A DNA stretch of 64,000 bases, from contig OW804097.1 in NCBI GenBank assembly GCA_942159475.1, positions 39,754,298-39,818,297 of the forward strand. Direction: 5' to 3'. The position numbers and the translations under genes are program-made. Positions 1 to 11,334 of the stretch are shown one piece after another. The DNA is from Sthenelais limicola. Taxonomy: Eukaryota > Annelida > Polychaeta > Phyllodocida > Sigalionidae. A model generated the notes under the pieces. That model saw only the letters and a program-made list of their open reading frames with translations. It was not told where the DNA came from and did no database searches. How positions within the stretch are numbered: the stretch's first letter is position 1; each line of letters opens with the position of its first letter.

Positions 1-1480
1 GCCTTCCTGACAGATTATATTGGTCAGAAGAGGTGGACGTGCACCTAACTGTACGATCGCCTACATCACACAAATCAAAAGATTTCTTGGGAATTCTAAA
101 ATACTCCGGAACAAGTTATCCAATAGTTGTTATTCGATCAAATGCCAAACAAAAATAGATCTACATTTCTACTCAACTACATATTATTCATGACTTTGTG
201 AGATATTAGACTTCTGAAAATAAACGCCATTGAGGGACGTTGGTAGCTTAACAGTAAAAACCTAACAAGAGTGTTAAATGTAAACACAACGCATTAACGA
301 TAGATACTATAGTCTATAGATGTATGGGTTAGCTGTTAAGGCAAGAAGTAAGCTAAAGGCAAGAACAACTGTGTGTTCTAGACAATGGGTACTCTGTATA
401 GGTGTGTATATCTTTACTTTAGTACAGTTAGGCGACGGACTGTCCCTCCTGGTTCTTTGAGGTGTGGGACGTTGGAATTGCCAGACCCTCCAGTGGGTAA
501 GGGAGTGGAGCTGTTACACCTATGGGAACCGATGCGAACTGCTATAAACTGCTTGGAACTGCTATTCTTTTAAAGTGGTTGACAGCTGTCTTCTTGTCTT
601 AAAGCTAAACTGTATTTTCAGCAGTTGATTAACTTAACCTTAAATTGGCCCTAAGTCAGTAAAGGGAGTAGTGAACTGTCCCGACTAATAATAGACTAAT
701 AAAAGTAATTAATTTACTAGTAAACGGTCTGGGCGCTTTGATCCAAGCCATGGGTGCTTCGATCCAAGGCCGGGGCGCTTGAGTCGGGGCGCTAGAAGCT
801 AGTGTCTGGGCGCTACGATCCTGGGGCGCTTGGGTCCCGCCTCCTCTTTATCTTTCACTCCCTCTCTTTTCTCCCCCTCATTCATTCACCCCCTGCTTGT
901 CTCTTCCCTCTCTTTCTCCGACCTCTCCCCTTTCCGGTCTATTATCACCCACACCATCTTCTCAATATATATGCAGCACTGTCGTCCTAGTGAAGGAATG
1001 CTTTGTTTAAGAAATAAATAGCTGAACGTAGATCTAACTGAATGGATCTCCAAGGCTCATATAATCAGACGGCCTTGTGTTCAAGGACACCAGCAAAGGC
1101 CTCCCACTATGCAATTTCTTCTAGAACCCGCTCATGTTAAGGACTGTTCATTTTTTAACCACTTCCCCCCCCCCCCCCACACACACATAGTGGGAGGGGG
1201 GAGTGGAAAATGTTCGGGGGGGGGGGCACGTTTTTTACATCAACTCTGAAGGGGGCATATTATTTTGCACAGACTCTGAAGGGGGGAATTTGCGAAACGG
1301 TGGTTAATTATGAACAGTCCCGTATAGGGATGCTGTCGATGTACATTCTCACATTCCCAAGGACTCTTCTTATATCTGTCTTGCAATCCTTAGCAGCTAC
1401 AGCCATCAGAGTTTAAGTGGTTCTCAGAAGAAGCCAGCATATGATATGTATAGTTAGTGTATACAACAGATAACTGCACT
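1..1480. other. intergenic, no gene seen
   Basis: I see no exon with convincing splice sites or a recognisable protein here. The stretch holds a short cluster of the motif GGGCGCT (728-834, about five copies), a pyrimidine-rich segment (840-930), a run of 14 C at 1165-1178 followed by a short CA run, and a run of 11 G at 1216-1226. Confidence 0.6.
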
Positions 1481-1877
1481 TGTGATGTGTTCCAGGAAAA
1501 TGAGTCACAAGTCGCACAATTGATGTTTCTCAAATTTATTTACGAGAACCCATGCTCATAATGTTTTCATTTTTGAGGTGCTTAGGGCTGTTAGTAGCAT
1601 AAATACACGTACTAAATTTCTAGACTGTCTATGGAATATATAGATGCGTATCTGAGATTATCTTGAGGAGTTATATTTAATTACTTTACAATAGGGATTG
1701 ACCATCAAGAAATGTTGCAAACTGGTTTTATTTTTGCATAAAACATACAGAAGTACTTATTAGATGTCCTACTGTGTACCATCATTGGAATCGGCTTGAT
1801 TTCATCTGTTCAAATATGATGATATCTCAAAATCCATTTTTCGCGACTTGTGACTCATTTCCATGAAACACATCACA
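1481..1877. mobile_element. MITE family B, complete copy
   Basis: The left end reads TGTGATGTGTTCCAGGAAAA and continues into a GAGTCACAAGTCGC block. The right end is its reverse complement (GCGACTTGTGACTCATTTCC, then AAACACATCACA). This gives terminal inverted repeats of about 36 bp with a few mismatches around a non-coding 325-bp centre. The same ends recur at 10356, 15983, 18141, 36326, 49778 and 55733, so this is a dispersed non-autonomous DNA transposon family. I could not identify a clear target-site duplication and so do not assign a superfamily. Confidence 0.8.
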
Positions 1878-3680
1878 CCAAATGAATGGCTATACAGTGT
1901 TAACACTGTTATGTTGGTAACAGAGTTACTATGTGATTATTTTTTTTTGTTTGACATACTGCAGCCATCTGCAGCCATCTAGCTTCGTACCAAATTTTAC
2001 CATTTACCGATGGCTGCTTATATGTTCACAGACTACACGTTTAGGAAAGGGCCCTCCTATGACACATCCTAGACCGCTACACACCGTGTAACGGCCCAGT
2101 ACGGAACTTCCCGTATTGACCCCCACTCTAATAAATAAATCAACATGATAACTACTAAAGGTGCAAACCTAGCACTAAGTCCCTTGATTAGTAGGCATCC
2201 CTACCAACCTACTAATCCACCCCCCTATCAGAAACTAAACCGATGGGGGTTATCACCTGAAAACTTTTCAGAATATTTGGAAACAATGGTCTCCTGAGTA
2301 CATGTGACACAATAAATACAACCACTATTTATTCACATCAATTAGGTATCATCATTTTCAAATAATTACAGTGGTGGTGGAAGGCAAAAGTGACCCAACT
2401 GGCCCTTCCCTCAACTGATTACATTGAGCAAACTGACTCAATATTCCTATTTAACTTTGGTTATTTTCCCCATAGGGATCCTAAACTGAATGCCTGAAGA
2501 GCTACATTAGCGAAACCATGTTGTGCCAAACATTGCCACTTGGCAATGGAAGGAGTGTCCTAAAAATAAAGCATCTTCCCATTAAATCATTAATGGCTAC
2601 ACTCTAAATCCTCAGCGTAAAATTACAGTGCGGTTCTGTTGTATTACAGATTAAAACGATAGGGTACCGTAAAATCTAGATGCCCAATTTTGGCACTGTC
2701 CTAGAACGGTGCCCTAGAACAAATGCGGCACCATAATGCGGCACTGTGCGGCACCGGAGCGGCACCGTATTTACCGCGAAGCTTGCCTAACTGCGATACA
2801 CAGCCATGGAACACCACGCCACCACGCCCACTTATACCCTATGATTCCCCTGAGAAATCCTTTCCCACGCTCCTCTTCCCCCAATAGTTGCGTCACAAAC
2901 TGGCGACGTTAGTGACGCATCTCTACATGTATGGGTCCAAATGAGAAATATATACTAGCTAGTGTATTCACATAAGCCATTGTTAGCAGGCATTTAGATA
3001 ATGAAAATGAAGTATAATTATAGAACACATAAATAAGTAGTGCAGGCCTGGGTAAACTGATCAAAATGATATGTCCTCGATGTAAATGTAATTTAACATA
3101 ACTATCACAACAGCTGGACAATGCGTCATTAAACTTGTACCAATGATAATACCAAAGCTTACAGTATAGAATAATTGATAGAAACCAAAGAAAAGAGAAT
3201 TTATTTATTCATGTTAAATATCATAGACAAACATCTGTTTCCTTTATTTCTTCAAAAAATAAAAGATAAGTAAAATGAATACACATGAATATGCATGCAT
3301 GAAAATAATATCTATTTCAACTGAAATAAGATCTTTTCCTCAAAAAATACTGTGTGGGAAACAGGGCGCATAGCACCAAAAACCCACACAACATCCGCAC
3401 AGCACCATCGCTACTTGCGCAACTAATATTAGACGCACCACTTCACAGTTTTCCACATGAAATTATATTCAAATAGCCTATTCAATCTATAACCGAGAAA
3501 TTTTAAGATATCAATAATGATTGGTGGCTCTCAAAAGCCAGTAAATATGGGATTTATAAGTTGAATAGTTTTACTGTAATTAACTGTTGAAGTTGCAAAC
3601 ACTTCCCGTGATGTTTAAATTAATTTTCTGTGCGACTTGTTGCTTGTGTTCATGTGTGTTATCCTTGCCTAGCTTTGCCT
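1878..3680. other. intergenic, no gene seen
   Basis: No supported gene. At 2625-2785 there is a patch rich in GTGCGGCACCG/GGTACCGT-type words, related to the denser cluster at 13125-13375. Confidence 0.5.
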
Positions 3681-3771
3681 GCTCGCCCCAGGCGACCAGA
3701 ATTTGGTAAGGATTAGTGGATCCTACCTGACTGGAGATTTTTTGGGAATTTAGACCCTTTCTATCGACTCT
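3681..3771 (+). repeat. dispersed repeat, copy 1
   Basis: A block beginning GCTCGCCCCAGGCGACCAGA and continuing through 'ATTTGGTAAGGA' to 'TAGACC' is shared with 4648-4758. The two copies lie about 1 kb apart in direct orientation. Non-coding; origin unknown. Confidence 0.6.
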
Positions 3772-4143
3772 AGAAGGCCTACCGAAATATTGCATTCATA
3801 AGGTTTGAAATTAATGCTCGGATCATGCGTTTTTGTGTGGCAAAAAGCAATAATATAGGCCTAGGCCTATACGGTACTGGGCTGCCATCAGCAGAGGGCG
3901 GGGCTTTTGTTTTGGTTCAATCGGACAATTGTGGGGGTATTAGCTGGTATCTAGCCACTTGTTGACGTAAAAATAAAGGTTCTAGCTAGATCAATATAAT
4001 CTCTATTTGACTGGTTTTCTTAATCTATACTTTACCAACAGTTGTAGCCATAGGCCTCTACGGGCACGTTTTTTTTATTGCTAACGTTACAGTAACCTAC
4101 ACACGTGTATCCACTTTTTGTTTACACAGCACAGCTGGCTTAT

Positions 4144-4183
4144 TATAAAACGCGCATGCGTAGAGCCAATAGACAAAATGGCG
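4144..4183 (+). promoter_or_regulatory. NRF-1 / CCAAT / YY1-type core promoter at a start codon
   Basis: Within 40 bp there is TATAAAA (4144-4150), the palindromic NRF-1-like CGCGCATGCGT (4151-4161), a CCAAT box (4166-4170), and AAAATGGCGG (4175-4184), which is a YY1-type element that also contains the ATG of the first exon. These elements are typical of compact animal housekeeping promoters, many of them for nuclear-encoded mitochondrial or ribosomal genes. The motifs are seen directly; promoter function is inferred. Confidence 0.6.
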
Positions 4184-4295
4184 GATGGTTTAAAGTGTTT
4201 GTTTGCAGTGATGGTTCGTATTTCCACCCGATTTTCACGTTTCTCCCTTTACAAAGGTGCAATGGAGTTGCCAACCGTATTACAGAGATTATCAG
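4178..4295 (+). CDS. first coding exon of an unrecognised host gene
   Basis: An ATG in good context (AAAATGG) opens a 39-codon exon that ends in phase 1 at a strong donor (TCAG|GTAAGT). The peptide begins MADGLKCLFAV and is basic and hydrophobic with few acidic residues (RISTRFSRFSLYKG), which would be compatible with a mitochondrial targeting peptide but is too short to prove one. The start is chosen because it sits directly under the NRF-1/CCAAT/YY1 cluster. The next exon is uncertain: an AG at 7205-7206 continues the frame for about 23 codons before a stop, which may mean a very short protein or a missed donor. I do not recognise the protein. Confidence 0.45.
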
Positions 4296-4647
4296 GTAAG
4301 TTACATCATGCAATTCTTTAAAACTGAGCTTATATTTAGCATGTTCTGCCAGTAGCTAGGCCAGGCCAAGTCGGCGCTAACTTTAGCCTAGCCTTCCCGA
4401 CGACCCTCTATCTGTACACGACAGACAGTCAGAGCCGTAGCATGGTTAAATTTAGCCTAGGTTGTAATATGGCGTATGGGCCATGAAAGCGGCCGTCATG
4501 GCTTGTGTAGCTTTGTGTTTGGTCAAAGCAGGTCAAAGGGTTCATAGACAAGTCAACCCAAGACCCCGTCGGTCCCTAGCCCCGTCGGCCCACCCCAAAA
4601 CCGCGTCGGCCTACACCCAAGGCAGGGCTCGCCATTCACGCTCGCCA

Positions 4648-4758
4648 GCTCGCCCCAGGCGACCAGAATTTGGTAAGGACCAATAGGTCCTACCTGGCCA
4701 CTCATCCTGTGGGCGAGTGGAAATTTTGGGTGAATGTAGACCATTTTTACCTACTCTA
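4648..4758 (+). repeat. dispersed repeat, copy 2
   Basis: Direct-orientation partner of 3681-3771, sharing the GCTCGCCCCAGGCGACCAGA block and the following TTTGGTAAGGA segment. The two copies have diverged in the 3' half. Confidence 0.6.
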
Positions 4759-4817
4759 ACATGCTTAATTATACCGAATATAGGTTTTAATATAATCCAT
4801 ACATGTTCTTTGTGTAT

Positions 4818-6128
4818 AATGATTTAACTAACTATCGTGGCCAAGGTAAACATCAATATTAAATAAATAATATGGAGACAGTTTATGTATTAAATCGACC
4901 TATGTTGTCTGAGAAATAGCATATACCAACGTTATGACAGCTACAGCATGATTCCTTGTTAATATATATATATATATAGATATTTCCATCGATGAGCATC
5001 TTGCCTCTTCAGTGACGTTGGGGGGGGGGGGGGGGGTCATAATACCTTTTCAGAAAGAGCCCGTTTTTGAGCTTTTCACGCTAGATTGAAATCTGAAATC
5101 TGAGTCAACAGAAACATTATGGCAACAATTTTGATTTTCTCCACGAGATCGTTGTTTTTTCTTCCAACCTGAATATATTCCATTATTTGGACCCAAGCAG
5201 AGTTCTCTTCTTTTAAAGATCTAGGGACCCATACAAATGTATTGGTAAAATTAAAACAATATAAATCCAACAGGAATATCAGCAACAATACAAGAAAAGT
5301 CTCACAAATATATCACAATATATATATATATATCTCACAAATATATAAGTTTCGTCACAGAAGTACAGGAGTGTCATACTCATAATTCCACAGTTAAACG
5401 TTCTAAATTATGATAATATAAAGTTACACAACATGACGTAAGTAATTATTAGATATGAATATAATATACATAACCCTTATGCTTATTTTATGTACTAAAC
5501 TCATATGTCTGAAAACGCTAAAAACGATGAGTTTCTGAAAAGGTAAAAAGAGGGGGGGGGGGGGGGTCTGGTACACGCTTGCAATATGGTTGTATCAAGT
5601 AAGGTAATTAAACTATATAACCTCAAATACCATTGTTAACGACACCTTTTTATAAATGAAAGAATAATTTTAGATGCCTGAAAACGCTGTTTAATAATAA
5701 GAAATGTTATCAACATGTGAACATAGCTAAAAATGTTAGAAATGTAAGAAATGTTATCAAGGTTAGATGTCTTTTTCTAACCCTAGCCTGATATCCACTT
5801 ATTAATAGATAGTTACTTCTCACTGGAAATATGCATACTTTGTTAATGTCATTTCTATTCATTTATCAAGTTTTAGATATTAAATGCTATAATTTTGGTC
5901 TATATGCTATTTCTCAGACAACATAACTCGATATATTTTATGGCCTACTATTCCTATGCAAAAAATTACCTTTCCTAACGTCTTAGGTTCTACATCCCTT
6001 AATATTTTAGAAAGATTTCATAATATGGATAGGCCTATTGTTAAAATATTTCTTGGTAGAAATAAGCCTATCCATATTATTTAATATTGATATTTACCTT
6101 CACCACGATAATTAGTTAAATCATTAAT
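4818..6128. mobile_element. foldback-like inverted repeat pair
   Basis: The segment 4818-4930 (including ATGATTTAACTAACTATCGT and CTGAGAAATAGCATATA) reappears as its reverse complement in 5885-6128, interrupted there by about 110 bp containing a smaller hairpin. Inside the arms a second inverted match links 5040-5080 (TACCTTTTCAGAAA) with 5500-5545. Two G tracts (17 and 15 nt) lie within. This is most simply a decayed foldback or MITE-type element in the first intron of the candidate gene that starts at 4178. No coding sequence seen. Confidence 0.55.
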
Positions 6129-8827
6129 CCGAATAGATCACATATTTTGTTGTAGGCCTATGTGTAACCCATTCAAGTGACTGAATGGGTTGTACGTACA
6201 GCTACAGAAAACCTAGGTACATTGCCCTACCCAGGCCTGTTGCAGACAGGATTGGGTGTGACCGTGGGGGGTGTATGCTATGACTACAGAAACCCCATTC
6301 TCTTATGATTTAGTTTCTACAGAAAATATACACCCAAATGTATATATCCGAATATCGGCGATTTTTTCGGTATTTGATATGTCATTTAAATGAATTTGCG
6401 ATGAAAAAACATGAATATGAATTCTGTTTTAAGTATTTAGAGGCAAGATTATTAGGGGAAAGTTTCCCTTTATGTCCCAACACCACACGCCAGTGTAAAT
6501 GTAGAACATCTCATCTATATGGATATTATTAACTATTAATTCCTAATGTTTATTAAATGCAGTAGAGTAACAATACTCATGTGACGTTTACATTATAGCT
6601 GCCTTACTCTTACCTTTGTACCTATTATTCCAAAGTATTAACAGATATCCGAGCAGATGAGATGACAACAATACACAGAAGTACAAGTCTGGGGCCTGGC
6701 AGTTTAGCTGTTTGGCGTGGTTGCTGACCGTGGCATGTAAGTCTAAGGACATTTTTATATATTCAATTAATAGGTTGATGCATGTCACCTAAATTTAGAT
6801 AAACTCCTGCTGTTAATCTGACAACAACTTAAAATGGTAGTTAAATGATTTCGTTAAGATTTAGTGCTAGATTCTTGTTGTTGTTGTTACTTTTATTTTG
6901 TATACTTGGCAATGTCAGTGGGCCAAGCTCCGAATATATTGGAGGATTTCAAGCCCTACTGGACACTATCGGGACAATTTTATAGGAGTAACAATCAGCC
7001 ATTAGTTCAACGATCTAATGGCCGCTCCTATAAATCAGATTCTGTAAAATATCCTTAAAAACATGAAAGGTTACACAAATTCCAGACATCTTCAATGTTT
7101 TTTCACAAACTAGACACATGTTTATAATGTTTCATGATGGTCAGAATCTCATATCTGTACATATCCATATCAAATCAGTTATATTCCTAGGATATTTTTG
7201 TTTCAGAAAATACTCCAGACCGTGTTACAGTGCTGAGGATGAGGACAGTGCTGATCACCGAGCTCGCCCATCAATAAAGTCATCTCATCAAAGAGGAACC
7301 AGGAACACCCAAATCACTGTGTCTACACCTACTTATACATGATGAGGTAAAGTGAGATTCAGAGGTTTCAGTTCATTAAAATTTGCTAGGTTTAACACTT
7401 ATAACATTTCATTCATATGGGATGCTTATTCATATGTTAGTGGATGCATACAGCACCGCGGAACAGGAACAGGAGTGGTACAGAAATCACTCAGTTGCTT
7501 TTCACCGATCATCACATTGGCTTCACCTCATCACTATCAGATTTGGAAACTTGTTTTATCCAAAAAGCACTGTCTTGATGACAATAATGATGAGATACTT
7601 ATGATCTAATATTGATTATGATCTCAGATAATTATGTTAATACATGTCGGAGGTATATAAATACAGAAACACACATGTATGTAAACAATGTCCCCCTTGA
7701 TGAGGTAAAGCGGTTTTCTGTCTGTCTCTCTCTCTGTGTCTCTCCCTCCCTCTCTCCCCTTCCCCTACCATAAACATTGTGTGGGGAAATAATGTGTCTA
7801 AATATTTGACAAATCCGTCCCTCCTTTGGCACCAAAAGTATGTATGTTCTATATGAAGAAGGCTTCTATATTTTTCAAATTATTAAATTTTGCAAGGTTT
7901 CAATTGAAATGACACTCACAGACACTGGAGTTTAAGATTGTTTAATGTAACCCCTGCCCCACAACCAAAATGCCAGTCCCGGCGTCTGGAAATACAATTA
8001 AAATTCATTCTTATCAAATACATGATATTTAAATACATTTGTGGTGCTTTCTGAATCACCTTACCTCTGTTTCACTTTGGGTTTCACCTTTGGTATAAAA
8101 GATATTAAAGACAGATATTAAAGACAGATCCCCCTAGTATGGGTGAGTGAAATTGAGCGCTAAGTGTCTTATAGCTTTGTGGATTCATAGATATCTCAAT
8201 TTTGGCACACACTGGGGTTGTTAAGGTTATCCACCCTGTCTTCTGACTGTGATGTATAAAATGTGCTAAGACTAAAGCATATCAGTGCGGACGTTTTTTT
8301 AAAATTATTTATGCTGTAGCTACGAGTTTTAATGATACCTTAACTTGATACTAAGAATATTATTTCTGTGAGAAGAAAATAACTTATTGGAATAGTGAAA
8401 AGGGGAGGTTTCACATAATATTATATATTCCATGAATTTCAAGGAATTCAAGGCCCTTGTATTGTGCACCTGTCTTGGTTTCTATTGACTACTTCTTCAA
8501 GTTATGTTTATGTTTCTGAGTATCGAGAATTCATTGACTTTTAAATTTGGGTTTATCAAATGTCAGTCAAATACATAATCGTTGGTCAAACATTTGAGAC
8601 GTGTGTTATCTCTGAACAACCTGAACTCTCCGAATATGGCTTTGTTACCCTCTGGCTACCTTTTTGGGTTGGACTAATTTACCTTTTATTTTTTACCCCA
8701 ATCCCCCCCAGTTTAGACCCTAGATCCTCCCCTGTCAAATAATTATTGAAAAAGTAAATGTCATAACACTGATGCAAATTCCTATTGAAATGCATACAAA
8801 ATACTAATGATCTATTTTGGGTTTCAG
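6129..8827. other. probable intron, no firm exon
   Basis: This stretch lies between the first exon and the next plausible exon. Two short open segments, around 6913-7058 and 7434-7560, give protein-like translations but lack paired splice sites in a matching phase, so I do not call them. There is a pyrimidine-rich simple repeat at 7720-7770. Confidence 0.4.
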
Positions 8828-8964
8828 GTAAAATTACCGGCAGACGCTGCTGGTACCAACACAAAAGCAGACACAAACATCATGAACAAGCTCATGGATT
8901 GTGGCCTGGGAGGTCTTTTCAACCTCAGTGGAACTGACAGGAAGGTGTTTTTCAAGGTTTTTCG
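8828..8964 (+). CDS. candidate internal exon, unrecognised protein
   Basis: The segment lies between a TTTCAG acceptor and a CG|GTAAGT donor. Only one reading frame is open (phase 0 in, phase 2 out), giving 45 codons that begin VKLPADAAGTNTKADTNIMN and end near TDRKVFFKVFR. The open frame joins in phase to the candidate exon at 9659 (CG+A gives Arg). I recognise no domain. The link back to the first exon at 4178 is not established because the intervening exon is unresolved. Confidence 0.45.
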
Positions 8965-9658
8965 GTAAGTTGTTGCTATGATAAATATTTATCCAATATG
9001 GGTTTCAGAATTGACCAGCGTTTGAAATTACAGCTTGCCCACACAATTTTGGAAGTAAAAATTGCTGTGGGCAATTTGCTAAAATTACAGCAAAATTCTG
9101 GGGGTTATATTCTGACCAGAAATCTTGAGCGTCTATTGTACAAATGTGAAGGATTTCTGTTACATTTTGGTCATATTGAAGGACCGATCCAGTAAATATT
9201 TCATATCCCGATGTGCATTGGAAAATCCACCAGTGCATGTAAAAGTGCCACTGACCAGTCACAACCAGCTACAACAGTCCATAATACCTGCCACTGCTCA
9301 CTCACCTGCATGGCATTCACACCTAATGTCGCACATATCTGACACTCTATTCTCTGACACTCAGACTCAGTCCCTGACACTCATTCATAGAAACCCCTCT
9401 CCACTAAACTAAATGATGTAATGCTACCTCCATATTATCCATAAATTACTTCCCAAATTCTCCCACAGATTTAATCCATCCTTTTATAATTCCTACCACA
9501 TTATTAATCTGAGATTATCTGCCTTCCTTGGTTCATGAAGGAAAGTGAGCAAGAGTCAGATCTACAGACAGACAGAAAGAGTAGAAAGCGTCCATTGTGA
9601 TGTGTTTATGTGATTCGGTTTTTAAGTATATATTATTTTTAAACGTTTTTATTTTCAG

Positions 9659-9717
9659 AAACAATAACAAGAAAATATTTGCAGAAATAACCGCCGCTTA
9701 CAATTCAGCGTTTTATA
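9659..9717 (+). CDS. candidate internal exon, unrecognised protein
   Basis: A TTTTCAG acceptor precedes a short exon that continues the frame of 8828-8964 exactly (phase 2), reading NNNKKIFAEITAAYNSAFY. The proposed donor (AG|GTTATC) is weak, and the frame stays open for another 28 codons to a TAA at 9800, so the true exon end is uncertain. The outgoing phase does not match the next candidate exon at 11046, so an exon is missing or the donor is wrong. Confidence 0.35.
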
Positions 9718-10355
9718 GGTTATCTGCATACGTCTCTGTTGTGTTATTTCTATATAATATAAGAAAAGATGATAACAATTGTATACGGGTTATTGTACCA
9801 TAAAGTAAGGTACCTATCTATTTTAAAGGTGGATATATGAGTAGAGAAATGATGAGTGATGAAAAAATAGTCATTTCTATCTTAATAACATTTCAAGAGG
9901 TGGGAGTGAAAATGAGAAGGAGCTGAGCAAGTGGCATAACTAGATTCCATCCAAATAGAATTTTTTTTATTTGAATTGTAATTATTATATTGTAAGATGA
10001 CCTTGGTTAAAATAGTTTGGCGAAAAAATATGAAAATGCGTAACGATTACGCGCGGCGCTAACCCACGCCTGCTACTAGTGAGATCATAATGATGCATAT
10101 GGTTGAATTCCTTATTTCCTCAGCTTTCTGTAGATATAAAGTGTATGCATGTTAAAGAATATTTAATATGATAGAGTACTTACCAAAGATAATCATTTAT
10201 TTCTTTTGCTGGAGAATAATAAGGAATAGCATGGCCGAACATGCACCTGGCGAGGTTACACAGGATACATGGTACTTCAGAACTTAGGATTCTACTACTG
10301 AGTCTTTTCGAATTTTCTTTTGTGAAAAAATCGAGCTGGAGTCATTGATAACAAA

Positions 10356-10475
10356 TGTGATGTGTTTCAGGAAAATGGGTCATGTCGCAAAATTGGTGTT
10401 TTTCAAAGGTGTTTACTTACAAGATTTTTTTGTTGGAATATTTTCATTTTTTGGGTGTTTAGTATATGTATCTAA
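10356..10475 (+). mobile_element. MITE family B, truncated
   Basis: The left terminal repeat (TGTGATGTGTTTCAGGAAAA, then TGGGTCATGTCGC) and about 80 bp of interior match the 1481-1877 copy. The right end is absent. Confidence 0.6.
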
Positions 10476-11045
10476 ATCATAGGTGTAGGAATCGAAATAT
10501 GGGTCTCAGCCTTCCCAAACTCTACCTGCATTATGCTGATGTTCCCTGCTGTGCGTACACCAAAGCTTATAGAGATTCAACGAATTTTTTCTTAAAAAAA
10601 TGGCCTTCTGAAATCAAATGCTGCCCGTTTGGGAGAATTACTCAATTGCTTATTATCTAAAATGTAAAAATACCATTCTCAATTATAAGAGTAATTAAGA
10701 GAAAAAATGTACAACTAGCGGTGAGCCACTCCTCAGTCAATGACGAGGATGGTATTGGTCACCAGCTAATATCCAATGTAAGAAAGGGTTGGGGGCTTGG
10801 AAACCTCCTGACAGACAAGGAGAAATGTCCCCTATCTCAATCTCAATCTCAATTCCCTACATTTGCAAATGAACTAACCATGTAGGATCTGTAGTTTATC
10901 AATTATATGATGTAAGCGAGTGGCAAGTTAAATGATTATCAAACTAATTTGAAAATATTGGTTACAAATGATTATGATACAGATATGTGTAACAATTAGT
11001 GACGAAAATTGATTTTGACATTTTTCCTGTTTCATTATATTACAG

Positions 11046-11284
11046 AGGCAGTCAAGACCACCGTGTCAAAAGAAAAGGAGGACATTGATTCAGTGATGCC
11101 CATTGCTATTTGCAATGACCTATGGGCTACTGCATCCAAGTTAAACTACTTGGCTAAGCAAGCCAGGAATGCCAGAATCGACAACAGTTCACAGTATACT
11201 TTGATCGTGGCCCTGATAATAGAAAGCATGTTTCACTGTAATAATGATGATCCTTTCCCAGAGTGTATCCTGCTACCACTTTAG
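11046..11284 (+). CDS. candidate terminal exon, unrecognised protein
   Basis: Behind an ATTACAG acceptor lies an 80-codon open frame starting AVKTTVSKEKEDIDSVMPIA and ending in ECILLPL and TAG. An AATAAA poly(A) signal follows 45 bp after the stop (11329-11334), as expected for the last exon of a short 3' UTR gene. The peptide looks helical and mixed-charge (AICNDLWATASKLNYLAKQA) with no family I can name. It needs phase 1 (or phase 0 if a second AG two bases later is used). It is plausibly the end of the gene that begins at 4178, but this is inference from position and strand. Confidence 0.5.
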
Positions 11285-11328
11285 TTATACCATTTAATCA
11301 TTAATGTTCAATGGTGGTTTTCCAGCAT

Positions 11329-11334
11329 AATAAA
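11329..11334 (+). terminator. poly(A) signal AATAAA
   Basis: Canonical AATAAA 45 bp downstream of the TAG that ends the candidate terminal exon. Confidence 0.5.

Noticed and set aside
7207..7340. Possible second exon of the gene starting at 4178
   Set aside because: The phase-compatible frame stops after about 23 codons and the other open frame stops just before the candidate donor, so no consistent exon can be drawn.
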